A stretch of DNA of 23,298 bases, from contig CAYWHE010000040.1 of the NCBI GenBank assembly GCA_964458125.1, positions 1 through 23,298 on the forward strand. The letters are read 5' to 3'. Numbering within the stretch: position 1 is the first letter of the stretch; every line of letters starts with the position of its first letter. Below, one piece after another: positions 6,305 to 15,244 of this stretch. Source of the DNA: CAYWHE01 sp964458125 (GTDB taxonomy: Bacteria > Bacteroidota > Bacteroidia > AKYH767-A > OLB10). The notes under the pieces are model-generated. The model did no database searches and was not told the origin of the DNA. It worked only from the letters and a program-made list of their open reading frames with translations. Made by a program: the position numbers and the translations under genes.

Positions 6305-8803
6305 ATGAAAAAAATTATTTACCAATCGATGCCGGCAAGGAGCAAAGCCTTCTTTTTGCTGGTCAGCATGATGACCATGCTTTTTGCCATGGAAAGCCGG
6401 GCGCAGAATTGCGGAGCCGGATTTGTGTTTACCTCCCAGGGAACGGTAGTCGTTTTTATGGACTCATCCTATGCCAGTCCGCCCGATTCCATCATTTCCT
6501 GGTCCTGGACCTTCGGTGACGGAACCAACGGGACCGGACCTTACATCACCCACCAGTACAATAGCCAGGGCGTGTATACGGTTTGTTTAACCATTACCAC
6601 AGCGCTGGGATGTACAAACACCAGCTGTCAGTCGGTAACCATTTCGGGAAATCCATGCACACTCGGCGCCAATATTTTCCCGGACAGTTCGGGAACAGGA
6701 TTGTATGTGGTGGCCGGAGGCGGAACGGCCCCGTATTCTTACCTGTGGAGTAATGGATCCACCAATTCCTTTATTTCCACTGTATTTCCCGGATACTTCT
6801 GTGTTACGGTTACGGATGCCGGAGGATGTACGGCTACCGATTGTGATTCGAGCGGAGCCACCGGCTGCAGTCCCTATTTTATTGTGAGTACACAAGGCAG
6901 CGTGGCCAGTTTCCAGAACTTCTCTGCAGGCAACTACACCAGCCTGTTATGGGATTTTGGCGACGGACAAACTTCGACAGCACTCAACCCGGTTCACACC
7001 TATGCCGGTCCGGGCACCTATACCGTCTGCCTCACCCTGTATCTGAACGGCAACTCCTGTAATCAGTATTGCCAGGTGGTAACGGTTCAGGCTCCTTTTA
7101 ATTCAACGCTTTGCGGCACCATTTTCGTGGATGTCAATGGCAACGGGGTTTTTGACAGTACGGATACCTATATTTCGGGACAGTATGTGATGATTTACGG
7201 AAACGGTTACCAGTTCAGCGCCACGACCGATTCGAACGGTTATTACTCCGTTAACGTGCCTGCCGGTACCTATACGATTTCATACTGTCCGAATTTCATG
7301 GGCTCCATCGTTACGCTGCCCATTGATTCCTCTCCCTATTGCGGCGTTTACTACAATGTGGTGGTGACGGCCAACCAGACAGCCTGCGGGTATAATTTCG
7401 CCATTCAATACACTTCGGTGACGATACAGGGTACCGTGTTTGCCGATCTCAATACCAACGGTGTTCTGGATCCGGCTGAACCGGGCGTACCTTTCCAGCT
7501 GGTGTCGGTTGGCGTGTATAACGCTTATACCAACAATAACGGGCAGTACAGTATTTTTGTACCCGCCGGATCGTATTCGATTTCGTATACGCCGCAGGGT
7601 CCCTATATTTCCTACAGCCTCACCACACCGGGTTCCATTGCACTCAATGCTTCAACGGTAGGCAACACTTATCCGGGTAACAATTTCGGACTGAATATTC
7701 CCCCGGGTACCAACGACATCAGCGTGCAGCTTCTTCCCCATACAACGGTAACACCCGGATTCCCGGCCTGGTACGATATCTATGTTTGCAATAACGGTAT
7801 CCTGCCGGTTGCAGCCAACGTCACTATGATTTACGATCCTGCCCTTTTCTTCGATAACGCTTTTCCAGCACAGGCTACCCACAATGCCGCCACGCACACC
7901 CTGACCTGGGTAACGGCCGTCATCGCTCCCGGCGACTGTGATTACATCTGGGTGGATTTCACGGCGGACAGCATGCTGGCGCTCGGCGTTCCAACCATGG
8001 AATTTGTATCGGCCTTCCCGGTTTCCGGTAATGATGTAAACCTGGCCAACAATACCGATACGGTACACCAGGTATCGGCAGGTTCCTGGGATCCGAACAA
8101 CAAACTTTCCATTCAGACCAACTGCACCGATCCCAACAAACAGTTTGTTTCATCGGTGAACCCCGACCAGGAAATCAAATACACGGTGAATTTCCAGAAT
8201 ACAGGTTCCGCAGCGGCTGTGAACATTGTCGTAATTGATGACCTGTCGTCCGACCTGGATGCCAACAGTTACCAGTTAACCGCAACCTCGTATCCCTGCT
8301 CGGTCACCCGTACCGGAAACCAGGTGGTGTATACGTTTTCCAATATCATGTTGCCCGACAGCGGCAGCAACGAGCCGGGGAGCCATGGTTTTATTTCCTT
8401 TAAAGCCAACGTGAACAGCGGTGTCCCGGCCGGAACACTCCTGGCCGATCATGCCGGCATTTACTTTGATTTCAATTCCCCTGTGGTGACCGGGAATACG
8501 CATATCGTGATGATTGATCCGCTGGGTGTTCCGGAGAACGGCAGCCCGGTTCAAACCATCAGCAGTTATCCCAATCCGGTCAGCCAATCGGCCGTGATTG
8601 ACTACAACCTGTCTGCTGCCGCCCAGGTGACGATTGATGTGATGGACATCAGCGGAAAGGTCTGCCAGCAACTGGTGAATGCCAACCAGGAAGCCGGCGC
8701 CTACTCCTTCCGGTGGACGAATAACCTGGATGCAGGGGTTTATTTCCTCCGCTTACAGGTGAACGGTTCTGTTTCCATGACCCGGGTATCCGTTGTGAAT
8801 TAG
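6305..8803 (+). CDS. T9SS-secreted protein with PKD, SdrD-like and DUF7619-like domains
   Basis: An 832-residue exported protein, probably cell-surface or secreted. A signal peptide of about 34 residues ends at MESRAQ. Domains in order: PKD (about 36-114, WSWTFGDGT), a SprB-like segment (115-187, APYSYLWSNG, CVTVTDAGGC), a second PKD (188-270, LLWDFGDGQTS), two SdrD B/Cna-B-like domains (272-470, each with GT(I/V)FxDxNxNGVxD, a calcium-binding-like Asp/Asn motif), a DUF11-like segment (about 475-590), a conserved domain starting SWDPNNK (about 592-740, YTVNFQNTGSAAAVNIVVID, HAGIYFDFNSPVVTG) that I take to be DUF7619, and a Por-type sorting domain from about 752 (SYPNPVSQSAVIDY). Both PKD domains keep their DFGDG/TFGDG cores. 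No catalytic domain is visible, so a binding or structural role is inferred. It is a single-gene unit with its own promoter and terminator. Confidence 0.88.
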   Translation: MKKIIYQSMPARSKAFFLLVSMMTMLFAMESRAQNCGAGFVFTSQGTVVVFMDSSYASPPDSIISWSWTFGDGTNGTGPYITHQYNSQGVYTVCLTITTALGCTNTSCQSVTISGNPCTLGANIFPDSSGTGLYVVAGGGTAPYSYLWSNGSTNSFISTVFPGYFCVTVTDAGGCTATDCDSSGATGCSPYFIVSTQGSVASFQNFSAGNYTSLLWDFGDGQTSTALNPVHTYAGPGTYTVCLTLYLNGNSCNQYCQVVTVQAPFNSTLCGTIFVDVNGNGVFDSTDTYISGQYVMIYGNGYQFSATTDSNGYYSVNVPAGTYTISYCPNFMGSIVTLPIDSSPYCGVYYNVVVTANQTACGYNFAIQYTSVTIQGTVFADLNTNGVLDPAEPGVPFQLVSVGVYNAYTNNNGQYSIFVPAGSYSISYTPQGPYISYSLTTPGSIALNASTVGNTYPGNNFGLNIPPGTNDISVQLLPHTTVTPGFPAWYDIYVCNNGILPVAANVTMIYDPALFFDNAFPAQATHNAATHTLTWVTAVIAPGDCDYIWVDFTADSMLALGVPTMEFVSAFPVSGNDVNLANNTDTVHQVSAGSWDPNNKLSIQTNCTDPNKQFVSSVNPDQEIKYTVNFQNTGSAAAVNIVVIDDLSSDLDANSYQLTATSYPCSVTRTGNQVVYTFSNIMLPDSGSNEPGSHGFISFKANVNSGVPAGTLLADHAGIYFDFNSPVVTGNTHIVMIDPLGVPENGSPVQTISSYPNPVSQSAVIDYNLSAAAQVTIDVMDISGKVCQQLVNANQEAGAYSFRWTNNLDAGVYFLRLQVNGSVSMTRVSVVN

Positions 8804-8826
8804 GACTTCCGGTAATTTTTTCAGAC

Positions 8827-8857
8827 AAGCCGCGGACGGGGGTCCGCGGCTTTTTTT
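8827..8857 (+). terminator. Intrinsic terminator after the PKD/T9SS gene
   Basis: GCCGCGGA (8829-8836) pairs exactly with TCCGCGGC (8843-8850) around a 6-nt loop; an AA/TT extension adds two pairs. Seven T residues follow (8851-8857). It lies 24 nt after the stop at 8803 and separates this gene from thrA. Confidence 0.92.
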
Positions 8858-8957
8858 ATGCCGGATGTGAATCCTGCAGAAAGGCCTTTTACGCTGAACT
8901 TTTCCGGGTTTTCTCCGTATAAGAATTTTTACCGGAGTGAATACCGGTTCCAGACCT

Positions 8958-11414
8958 ATGAAAATATTAAAATTCGGCGGCACCTCTGTGGGTACGCCGG
9001 CAAGAATTAAAAGCCTGGGCGAAATCCTGCTGGCCATGGTGCGCCGGAGGGAAAAGTTTGCTGTTGTATTTTCGGCTTTTGGCGGGGTTACCGATGACCT
9101 GATCCTGATGAGTCACCTGGCATCCCGCCGGGAAGGCGAATACCTGTCGCAGTTTAAAAAAGTCGAGAAAAGGCATCTGGAAGCCGTGGAGGAACTGCTG
9201 AATGGAAAAACCAAAGCCGAAGCGCTGAACCACATGGCCAATTCATTTTCCGAGCTGCACAACATCCTGCATGGCGTTTACCTGCTTCGCGACCTGTCGG
9301 CACGTACCCTTGATTATATCAGCAGTTTCGGCGAGCGGCTTTCTTCCTATCTGGTGTCTTGTTACCTGCAGGAGCTGAAAATAAAAGCCGGTTTTCTGGA
9401 TGCCCGCACGGTCATTGTCACCGATGATTCTTTTGGCGCTGCTCGCGTTGATTTTAAGATGACCAATGCCAATATCCGGGATTATTTTAAAAGAAATAAG
9501 TCCATTCAATGTGTCACCGGGTTTATCGGATCCACGGCTAAAAACGAAACTACCACGCTGGGCCGCGGCGGGTCCGATTACACGGCCGCCATCCTGGGAG
9601 CGGCATTGGGTGCCGAAGAGATCCAGATATGGACCGATGTGGACGGGGTGATGACGGCCGATCCGAGAAAAGTCAAAAAGGCATTCTCCGTTTCCCGCAT
9701 GACTTACGAGGAGGCCATGGAGATGTCCCATTTCGGCGCCAAGGTTATTCATCCGCCCACCATTCAGCCCGCCCTTGAAAAAAACATCCCCCTGGTTATC
9801 AGGAATTCCTTTCACCCGGAATTTCCCGGCACGTACATTTCACGGCAGCTCTCCCCGGCCGGGTATATGGTGAAAGGCATTTCATCCATTGACCAGGTCT
9901 CGCTGCTGTCCATGCAGGGAAGCGGCATGGTTGGTGTGACCGGTATTTCCGCCAGGCTCTTCGGGGCGCTGGCGGCTCATCACATCAGCGTGATCATGAT
10001 CACCCAGGGTTCCTCTGAACACACCATCAGCTTTGCCGTGAAGCCTGCTGATTCGCTGACAGCCCGGAAAGCCATCGAGGAAGTCTTCAGGCTGGAAATG
10101 AATGCCGGTCTGATCGAACACATCCGGGTCGAAGAGGAGTTGTCTATCGTAGCGGTCATCGGGGAAAACATGAAAAACACGCCGGGCGTATCGGGCCGGT
10201 TGTTTCAATCCCTGGGTAAAAACGGCATCAGCGTGGTGGCTACTGCTCAGGGCTCGTCGGAACTGAACATTTCGGTTGTGATCAAAAGGGAAAACCTGAA
10301 CAAGGCCCTGAATGCCCTTCATGAGGCCTTTTTCCTCAGCGACACGCGCGTGCTGAATGTCTTCCTGGCCGGTACCGGCCTGATCGGAAGCACCCTGCTG
10401 AAACAGATGCAGAAACAAGCGGCTTACCTGAAGGAGAAAAAATCGCTGGAAATAAAACTGATCGCTGTAGCCAACAGCAGGAAAATGCTTTTTAACGAAA
10501 ACGGAATTGCATTCACCGGCCTGAAAGAGCAACTGGACGCAGGGGGCGAAGCCATGCAGGTGGACGCATTTGCCGGACGCATGCATGAACTCAACCTGCC
10601 CCAGAGCGTATTCGTGGATTGCACTTCCAGTGAGGCCGTCACTGGAATCTACGAAGCGGTTATGGAAAACAGCATTTCCATCGTCACGCCGAATAAAATT
10701 GCCAATGCGGGACCGATGGCACGGTACCTCCGGCTTCGTAACTGTATGCTTAAACGAAATGTGAAATTCCTTTACGAGACCAACGTGGGCGCCGGCCTGC
10801 CTGTTATCAACACCCTCAGCGACCTGATGCACAGCGGTGACAAAATCATCCGCATCGAGGCTGTGCTTTCGGGAACACTGTCCTACATTTTCAACACCTT
10901 TGGCCCTGGCCGTAGCTTTTCATCGGTGGTGGAGGAGGCCATGCGGAAGGGATATACCGAGCCGGATCCGCGCGTGGACCTGAGCGGCCTTGACGTGGCC
11001 AGAAAACTGCTCATTCTTTCCAGGGAAACCGGCCGGCGGCTGGAGCTGAAAGACATCACCGTCGAAAAAATGCTCCCGCCCTCCTGCATGAAAGTTTCCG
11101 GCATACCGGCCTTCTTCAGGGAGCTGAAAAAACAGGATGCCCGTTTCGAGAAAATCCGGCGGGATGCCGCCAAAAAAGGCTGCGTGTTGCGCTACATGGC
11201 CTGCCTGGAAAACGGAAAAGCGTCAGTCAGTCTGAAAGAAGCCGGCCCATCCCATCCGTTTTACAACCTGAGCGGCAGCGACAACATTATTTCGTTTACG
11301 ACGGAACGTTATAAGGAACGGCCGCTGGTTATCAAGGGTCCGGGGGCCGGTGCGGAGGTGACCGCCGCCGGTGTGTTTTCCGAAATCATCAGCATCAGCA
11401 ATTATTTTGAATAA
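8958..11414 (+). CDS. thrA: Bifunctional aspartokinase / homoserine dehydrogenase
   Basis: Catalyses the first step of the aspartate pathway (aspartate to aspartyl phosphate) and the third (aspartate semialdehyde to homoserine). The ATG at 8958 gives MKILKFGGTSVG, the standard kinase start; a GTG at 8937 would add only seven residues. The 818 residues match bifunctional ThrA size. The kinase domain (about 1-290) shows KFGGTS (5-10), TTTLGRGGSDYTA and IWTDVDGVMTADPR. Two ACT-type regulatory segments follow (about 310-460). The dehydrogenase part starts at VFLAGTGLIG (468-477, GxGxxG nucleotide-binding loop), with VTPNKIAN, VLSGTLSYIFN and GYTEPDPRVDLSGLDVARK (Asp670-Lys683) of the catalytic domain. 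ACT domains imply feedback control, usually by threonine. First gene of thrABC; thrB begins 3 nt after its stop. Confidence 0.97.
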   Translation: MKILKFGGTSVGTPARIKSLGEILLAMVRRREKFAVVFSAFGGVTDDLILMSHLASRREGEYLSQFKKVEKRHLEAVEELLNGKTKAEALNHMANSFSELHNILHGVYLLRDLSARTLDYISSFGERLSSYLVSCYLQELKIKAGFLDARTVIVTDDSFGAARVDFKMTNANIRDYFKRNKSIQCVTGFIGSTAKNETTTLGRGGSDYTAAILGAALGAEEIQIWTDVDGVMTADPRKVKKAFSVSRMTYEEAMEMSHFGAKVIHPPTIQPALEKNIPLVIRNSFHPEFPGTYISRQLSPAGYMVKGISSIDQVSLLSMQGSGMVGVTGISARLFGALAAHHISVIMITQGSSEHTISFAVKPADSLTARKAIEEVFRLEMNAGLIEHIRVEEELSIVAVIGENMKNTPGVSGRLFQSLGKNGISVVATAQGSSELNISVVIKRENLNKALNALHEAFFLSDTRVLNVFLAGTGLIGSTLLKQMQKQAAYLKEKKSLEIKLIAVANSRKMLFNENGIAFTGLKEQLDAGGEAMQVDAFAGRMHELNLPQSVFVDCTSSEAVTGIYEAVMENSISIVTPNKIANAGPMARYLRLRNCMLKRNVKFLYETNVGAGLPVINTLSDLMHSGDKIIRIEAVLSGTLSYIFNTFGPGRSFSSVVEEAMRKGYTEPDPRVDLSGLDVARKLLILSRETGRRLELKDITVEKMLPPSCMKVSGIPAFFRELKKQDARFEKIRRDAAKKGCVLRYMACLENGKASVSLKEAGPSHPFYNLSGSDNIISFTTERYKERPLVIKGPGAGAEVTAAGVFSEIISISNYFE

Positions 11415-11417
11415 ACG

Positions 11418-12350
11418 GTGAAGAAATCCATACGTGTATTTGCGCCGGCTACTGTCGGAAATGTGGCCTGCGGTTTCGATATATTGGGCCTCGCCATCCG
11501 GCGGCCGGGTGATGAGATCATCATGGAGACCAACACGCAAAGGAGGATCGTCATACAATCCGTCACAGGGGATGCGGGCCGGCTTCCGCAGGATCCGCTC
11601 CGGAATACTTCCGGCGTGGCCGCCGCCGCCATGCTGAAAAAACTAAAATCGCGGCAAGGCGTTACCCTGACCCTGAATAAAAAAATGCCCCTGGGCAGCG
11701 GTTTGGGCAGCAGTGCGGCCAGTGCGGCGGCCTCCGTGTTTGCTTTGAATGAACTGCTGGGCCGGCCGTATTCCGCCGAACAGCTGATCCCCTTCGCCAT
11801 GGAAGGCGAACGTATGGCTTGCGGATCAGCCCATGCCGATAATGTGGCCCCGGCACTCCTGGGGGGCATCATCCTGATCCGTAGCCATCACCCGCTGGAT
11901 GTGATTGCCCTTCCGGTCCCAACCCGGCTATCCGTGGTGGTGGTTCATCCGCATATCGAGCTGATGACACGAAAATCGAGGCAGGTATTGAAAAAGCAAA
12001 TACCCCTGCATACCGTGGTTACCCAGACCGGTCATACGGCCGCGTTCATCGCCGGACTGTTTACTTCGGATTACGGGCTGATCGGTCGTTCCTGTAAGGA
12101 TTTCCTGGCCGAGCCGTATCGCGCCCCGCTCATTCCGGCATTCCAGGAAGTGAAGAAGAGCGCGCATCGGCAGGGAGCCCTGGTCTGCAGCATTTCCGGA
12201 TCCGGCCCCTCCGCATTCGCCCTGTGTGATTCAAATGAAACAGCCCGACGGACCGGAAAAGCAATGGCTTCGGCCTTTTTTAAAGCAGGCATTCGGGCCG
12301 ATGTGTTTATGTCGAAAATTAACCGGGAGGGGGTAACCATAACCGGCTGA
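11418..12350 (+). CDS. thrB: Homoserine kinase
   Basis: GHMP-family kinase that phosphorylates homoserine using ATP, the fourth pathway step, in the cytoplasm. The 310 residues match the family. The start is GTG at 11418: the conserved N-terminus KSIRVFAPATVGNVACGFD begins at once and no ATG precedes it in frame. The ATP-binding loop is PLGSGLGSSAASAAA (about 91-105). The C-terminal motif SGSGPSAFAL is present, and GDEI near residue 31 fits the family. The gene starts 3 nt after thrA and ends 15 nt before thrC, consistent with cotranscription and coupled translation. Confidence 0.96.
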   Translation: MKKSIRVFAPATVGNVACGFDILGLAIRRPGDEIIMETNTQRRIVIQSVTGDAGRLPQDPLRNTSGVAAAAMLKKLKSRQGVTLTLNKKMPLGSGLGSSAASAAASVFALNELLGRPYSAEQLIPFAMEGERMACGSAHADNVAPALLGGIILIRSHHPLDVIALPVPTRLSVVVVHPHIELMTRKSRQVLKKQIPLHTVVTQTGHTAAFIAGLFTSDYGLIGRSCKDFLAEPYRAPLIPAFQEVKKSAHRQGALVCSISGSGPSAFALCDSNETARRTGKAMASAFFKAGIRADVFMSKINREGVTITG

Positions 12351-12365
12351 TCACGTTTTGCGTTC

Positions 12366-13664
12366 ATGAAATTTTATTCCACCAATTCCCGGAACACGCT
12401 CTATTCCCTTCAGGAGGTAGTCATAAAAGGCCTTCCGGATGACGGCGGACTGTTCATGCCGGTTTCCCTGAACCGGTTTACGGAGGCATTTTTCCGCCAG
12501 GCGCCCGGAATGACCTTCGGTGAAATCGCTTATGAAACAGCTCATACCCTGCTGGACGACAGCCTGCCGGAACCTGCTTTAAGGGAAATTGTGGAAAGGG
12601 CCGTTTCCTTTGACGCCCCGCTGGTTGAGCTAACGGAATCCATATACGCATTGGAACTTTTTCGCGGGCCCACCCTCGCTTTTAAGGATTTTGGAGCGCG
12701 TTTTATGGCCGGGTTAATGACGCGGTTCGCCGGGGAAATGAACCGTGAGCTGACCATTTTGGTGGCTACCTCCGGAGATACAGGAGGAGCGGTTGCCAGC
12801 GGTTTTTTTAAAAAGAGCGGGATCCGCGTCATCATTCTCTACCCCAGGGGAAAGGTCAGCCCCCTGCAGGAAAAGCAACTGACTACCTTCGGTCATAATA
12901 TTACCGCCATGGCCATTGACGGGACCTTCGATGATTGCCAGAAGCTGGTGAAGTCGGCCTTCCTGGATGAAGGAATCCGTTCACGGCTCTGCCTTTCCTC
13001 CGCCAACTCCATCAATATAGCCCGGCTGATTCCACAGAGTTTTTATTATGCATATGCCTGGAGCCGGCTGTCTGTACAAAAAAAACCGTTGGTATTCAGC
13101 GTTCCAAGCGGCAATTTCGGTAACCTGACGGCCGGATTATTGGCCCGCAGGATGGGATTGCCTGTTCATCATTTTATTGCGGCCACCAACAGCAATGCCG
13201 TCTTCCCTGAATTCCTGGATTCCGGTGTGTTTCGTCCAAGGCCCTCCGTCCAGACCCTCTCCAATGCCATGGATGTGGGAAACCCGAGTAACCTGGCCAG
13301 GATAACGGATCTTTTTCATGGAGACACGGAGCAGATGAGGAAGGTGATCAGCAGCTATTCCATCGGCGATGCCGAAACGGGCCATGGCCTGCTGGAATTG
13401 AGGAATCAATACGGGTATTCAGCCGACCCGCACGGCGCCGTAGCCTACCTGGCCCTGCAAAAATTTATGCAATCAAACCCGGGAGTCTGCGGGGTTTTCC
13501 TGGAAACGGCTCATCCGGCCAAGTTCATCGAGGTGGTGGAAACCATCACCGGGGAAACGCTGCCGCTGCCGGATGCTTTGCTAAAGATCAAAGACAGAAC
13601 CGGAAATTCCGTTTTTCTGGAAAACAACTTTGACCTTTTCCGGGAATATTTGTTGAACGTCTGA
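12366..13664 (+). CDS. thrC: Threonine synthase
   Basis: PLP-dependent enzyme that converts O-phosphohomoserine and water to threonine and phosphate, completing the pathway. It is 432 residues, in the range of the E. coli-like (shorter N-terminal) class. The start MKFYSTN is followed by the family segment GLPDDGGLFMP. The PLP lysine is Lys107 in GPTLAFKDFGARFM. The phosphate-binding TSGDTGGAVASGF and SVPSGNFGNLTAG, and SNAMDVGNPSN, are all typical. It is the last thr gene. No clear intrinsic terminator was found in the 179 bases before the next gene, which has its own promoter. Confidence 0.97.
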   Translation: MKFYSTNSRNTLYSLQEVVIKGLPDDGGLFMPVSLNRFTEAFFRQAPGMTFGEIAYETAHTLLDDSLPEPALREIVERAVSFDAPLVELTESIYALELFRGPTLAFKDFGARFMAGLMTRFAGEMNRELTILVATSGDTGGAVASGFFKKSGIRVIILYPRGKVSPLQEKQLTTFGHNITAMAIDGTFDDCQKLVKSAFLDEGIRSRLCLSSANSINIARLIPQSFYYAYAWSRLSVQKKPLVFSVPSGNFGNLTAGLLARRMGLPVHHFIAATNSNAVFPEFLDSGVFRPRPSVQTLSNAMDVGNPSNLARITDLFHGDTEQMRKVISSYSIGDAETGHGLLELRNQYGYSADPHGAVAYLALQKFMQSNPGVCGVFLETAHPAKFIEVVETITGETLPLPDALLKIKDRTGNSVFLENNFDLFREYLLNV

Positions 13665-13823
13665 CCCGGAATTCGTTTTCGGGAACGTTTCGGTTCGGAA
13701 TGATTCGGAATCCGCAGCAACCGGTCCGGCCGGAACGAATAGCTTTTTAATCGTCTGAATATTCATCACCGTTGAAGGGATTAACCAAAAGCATGAAATA
13801 TGAACGTTAACCGGCAGGAATTG

Positions 13824-13831
13824 TATTTTTG
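13824..13831 (+). promoter_or_regulatory. Bacteroidota-type -7 promoter element that fixes the PAP2 start
   Basis: TATTTTTG matches TAnnTTTG exactly. It lies 12 nt before the ATG at 13844, so transcription would start only a few bases before the start codon. A TTG at 13829 in the same frame lies inside this element and cannot be the start. Confidence 0.6.
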
Positions 13832-13843
13832 TCATCAAAACGC

Positions 13844-14455
13844 ATGGCCATCCGATTTCCCCTTTTTTTTTCGCTTTTAATCGGTTGTTCCGGTTTACTT
13901 TACCCGGTTGAATTAATATCCCAGGCTCTTCCCGGTGAGATCCCTCTTCTGAAAAAATTTAATTCCAGGGAAATCAAACCCATTACCATGGGAATGAAAC
14001 TCACCTCCCGGACCGTTACTCCTTTTGCCATCACCGTATCAGCGGGCCTGATCGCCGCCGGTCTGCTGCAGGACAGGCAACGGGTCACTGTTGACGGGAT
14101 ACAAACAGGAACTGCGCTCATCCTGTCCAGCCTGGCCTCCACCGGTCTGAAATACAGCGTAGGCCGAAAGCGGCCGGGAATTCCAGGTGACGGAATTATC
14201 AACCGGGTGCAGGTCCGGGATCCTTCCTTTCCGTCGGGTCATACGACGGTGGCCTTTGCCCTGGTCACGGCCGTCAGCATCCTGAAACCGGACTGGTATG
14301 TGATTGCACCCTGCAGCATCTGGGCAGGGACAGTGGCTGTTTCCAGGATGTACCTGGGGGTTCATTTCCCCACCGACATACTCGGCGGTATGGTACTCGG
14401 AACAGGTTTTTCATTCCTCGTATGGCAAACCAGGAAATGGATGGAGAAAAGATAG
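13844..14455 (+). CDS. PAP2-family membrane phosphatase
   Basis: Predicted membrane-bound acid phosphatase of the PAP2 superfamily, which acts on lipid phosphates (undecaprenyl pyrophosphate, phosphatidate or lipid A phosphates); the substrate is not decided. The start is the ATG at 13844 (203 residues). The full signature is present: KX6RP at Lys103-Pro111 (KYSVGRKRP), PSGH at 130-133, and SRX5HX3D from Ser167 to Asp178 with His174. Hydrophobic segments occur at the N-terminus (LFFSLLIGCSGLL, followed by a possible cleavage site near ISQA), near residues 60-80 and around the motifs, fitting a small multi-pass or exported protein with an external active site. It stands alone behind its own promoter, 119 nt before the next gene. 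Confidence 0.92.
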   Translation: MAIRFPLFFSLLIGCSGLLYPVELISQALPGEIPLLKKFNSREIKPITMGMKLTSRTVTPFAITVSAGLIAAGLLQDRQRVTVDGIQTGTALILSSLASTGLKYSVGRKRPGIPGDGIINRVQVRDPSFPSGHTTVAFALVTAVSILKPDWYVIAPCSIWAGTVAVSRMYLGVHFPTDILGGMVLGTGFSFLVWQTRKWMEKR

Positions 14456-14574
14456 GTGAATCAGGAAAAACCTTGACCTGAACGGAATTCTGAGTAAATT
14501 CACCGGCTGAAAAAAACGGACGAATTGAAATTTCACAGAGGATCAACGGTAATCAGAAAAAAAAGCGTAAGTTC

Positions 14575-15234
14575 ATGATGAGAAAAAATATCCAGCTGCT
14601 TGTTTTTATTTTTCTCTTTTCATCCTTCATTCCTGCCGGAAATCCGGTGAAGATTGCCCGTCTGAAATACGGAGGCGGTGGCAACTGGTATGTCAGCCCG
14701 ACGGCACTTCCCAACCTGGTGAACTTCTGCAATAAAAACATCGGCACCGGCATAAACCCCGAGGAGGGCCTGGTGGAACCGGGAAGCCCGGATATCTTTA
14801 ATTACCCCTGGATACATATGACCGGAAACGGGCGTTTTGTTTTCAGCAACCAGGAAGCCCAGAACCTGCGCAATTACCTGGTGGCCGGCGGCTTCCTGAA
14901 CATCAACGACAGCTACGACATGGACCGCTTTGTCAGGCCTGAACTTAAAAAGGTATTCCCCGAACTCGATTTGGTTGAAATTCCCTTTTCCCATCCCATT
15001 TATCACCAGAAGTTCGACTTCCCAAACGGACTGCCTAAGATACACGAACATGACAACAAACCTCCGCAGGGTTTCGGCCTTTTCTGGAAGGGGCGCATGG
15101 TGGTGTTTTACAATGTCGAATCCGATATTGGTGACGGTTGGGAGGATGCCGATGTGCATCATGACTCGGAAGAATCCCGTAACAAAGCATTGAAAATGGG
15201 CGCCAATATTATTCAGTACGCATTCTCAAATTGA
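14575..15234 (+). CDS. DUF4159-domain exported protein
   Basis: A 219-residue protein consisting of a signal peptide and one DUF4159 domain. The start is ATG at 14575 or the next codon at 14578. Residues 1-24 (LLVFIFLFSSFIPAG) look like a signal peptide. The mature part opens with ARLKYGGGGNWYVSPTALPN, which I recognise as the DUF4159 start, followed by LRNYLVAGGFLNINDSYDMD, FSHPIYHQ, the glycine-rich GFGLFWKGRMVVFYN, and DIGDGWEDADVHHDSEESR near the C-terminus. The LxAGGFLxxxD part resembles glutamine amidotransferase-like folds, but no catalytic triad can be assigned. Function unknown. The prolyl oligopeptidase starts 10 nt downstream. Confidence 0.85.
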   Translation: MMRKNIQLLVFIFLFSSFIPAGNPVKIARLKYGGGGNWYVSPTALPNLVNFCNKNIGTGINPEEGLVEPGSPDIFNYPWIHMTGNGRFVFSNQEAQNLRNYLVAGGFLNINDSYDMDRFVRPELKKVFPELDLVEIPFSHPIYHQKFDFPNGLPKIHEHDNKPPQGFGLFWKGRMVVFYNVESDIGDGWEDADVHHDSEESRNKALKMGANIIQYAFSN

Positions 15235-15244
15235 TTTTAATAAC

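Noticed and set aside
8937..8957. GTG start seven codons upstream of thrA
   Set aside because: The ATG at 8958 starts exactly at the conserved MKILKFGGTS of the kinase family.
9882..10832. Long leftward frame of 316 residues inside thrA
   Set aside because: Antisense to the ACT and dehydrogenase parts of ThrA; rich in His, Gly and Gln as expected from the antisense of this coding bias.
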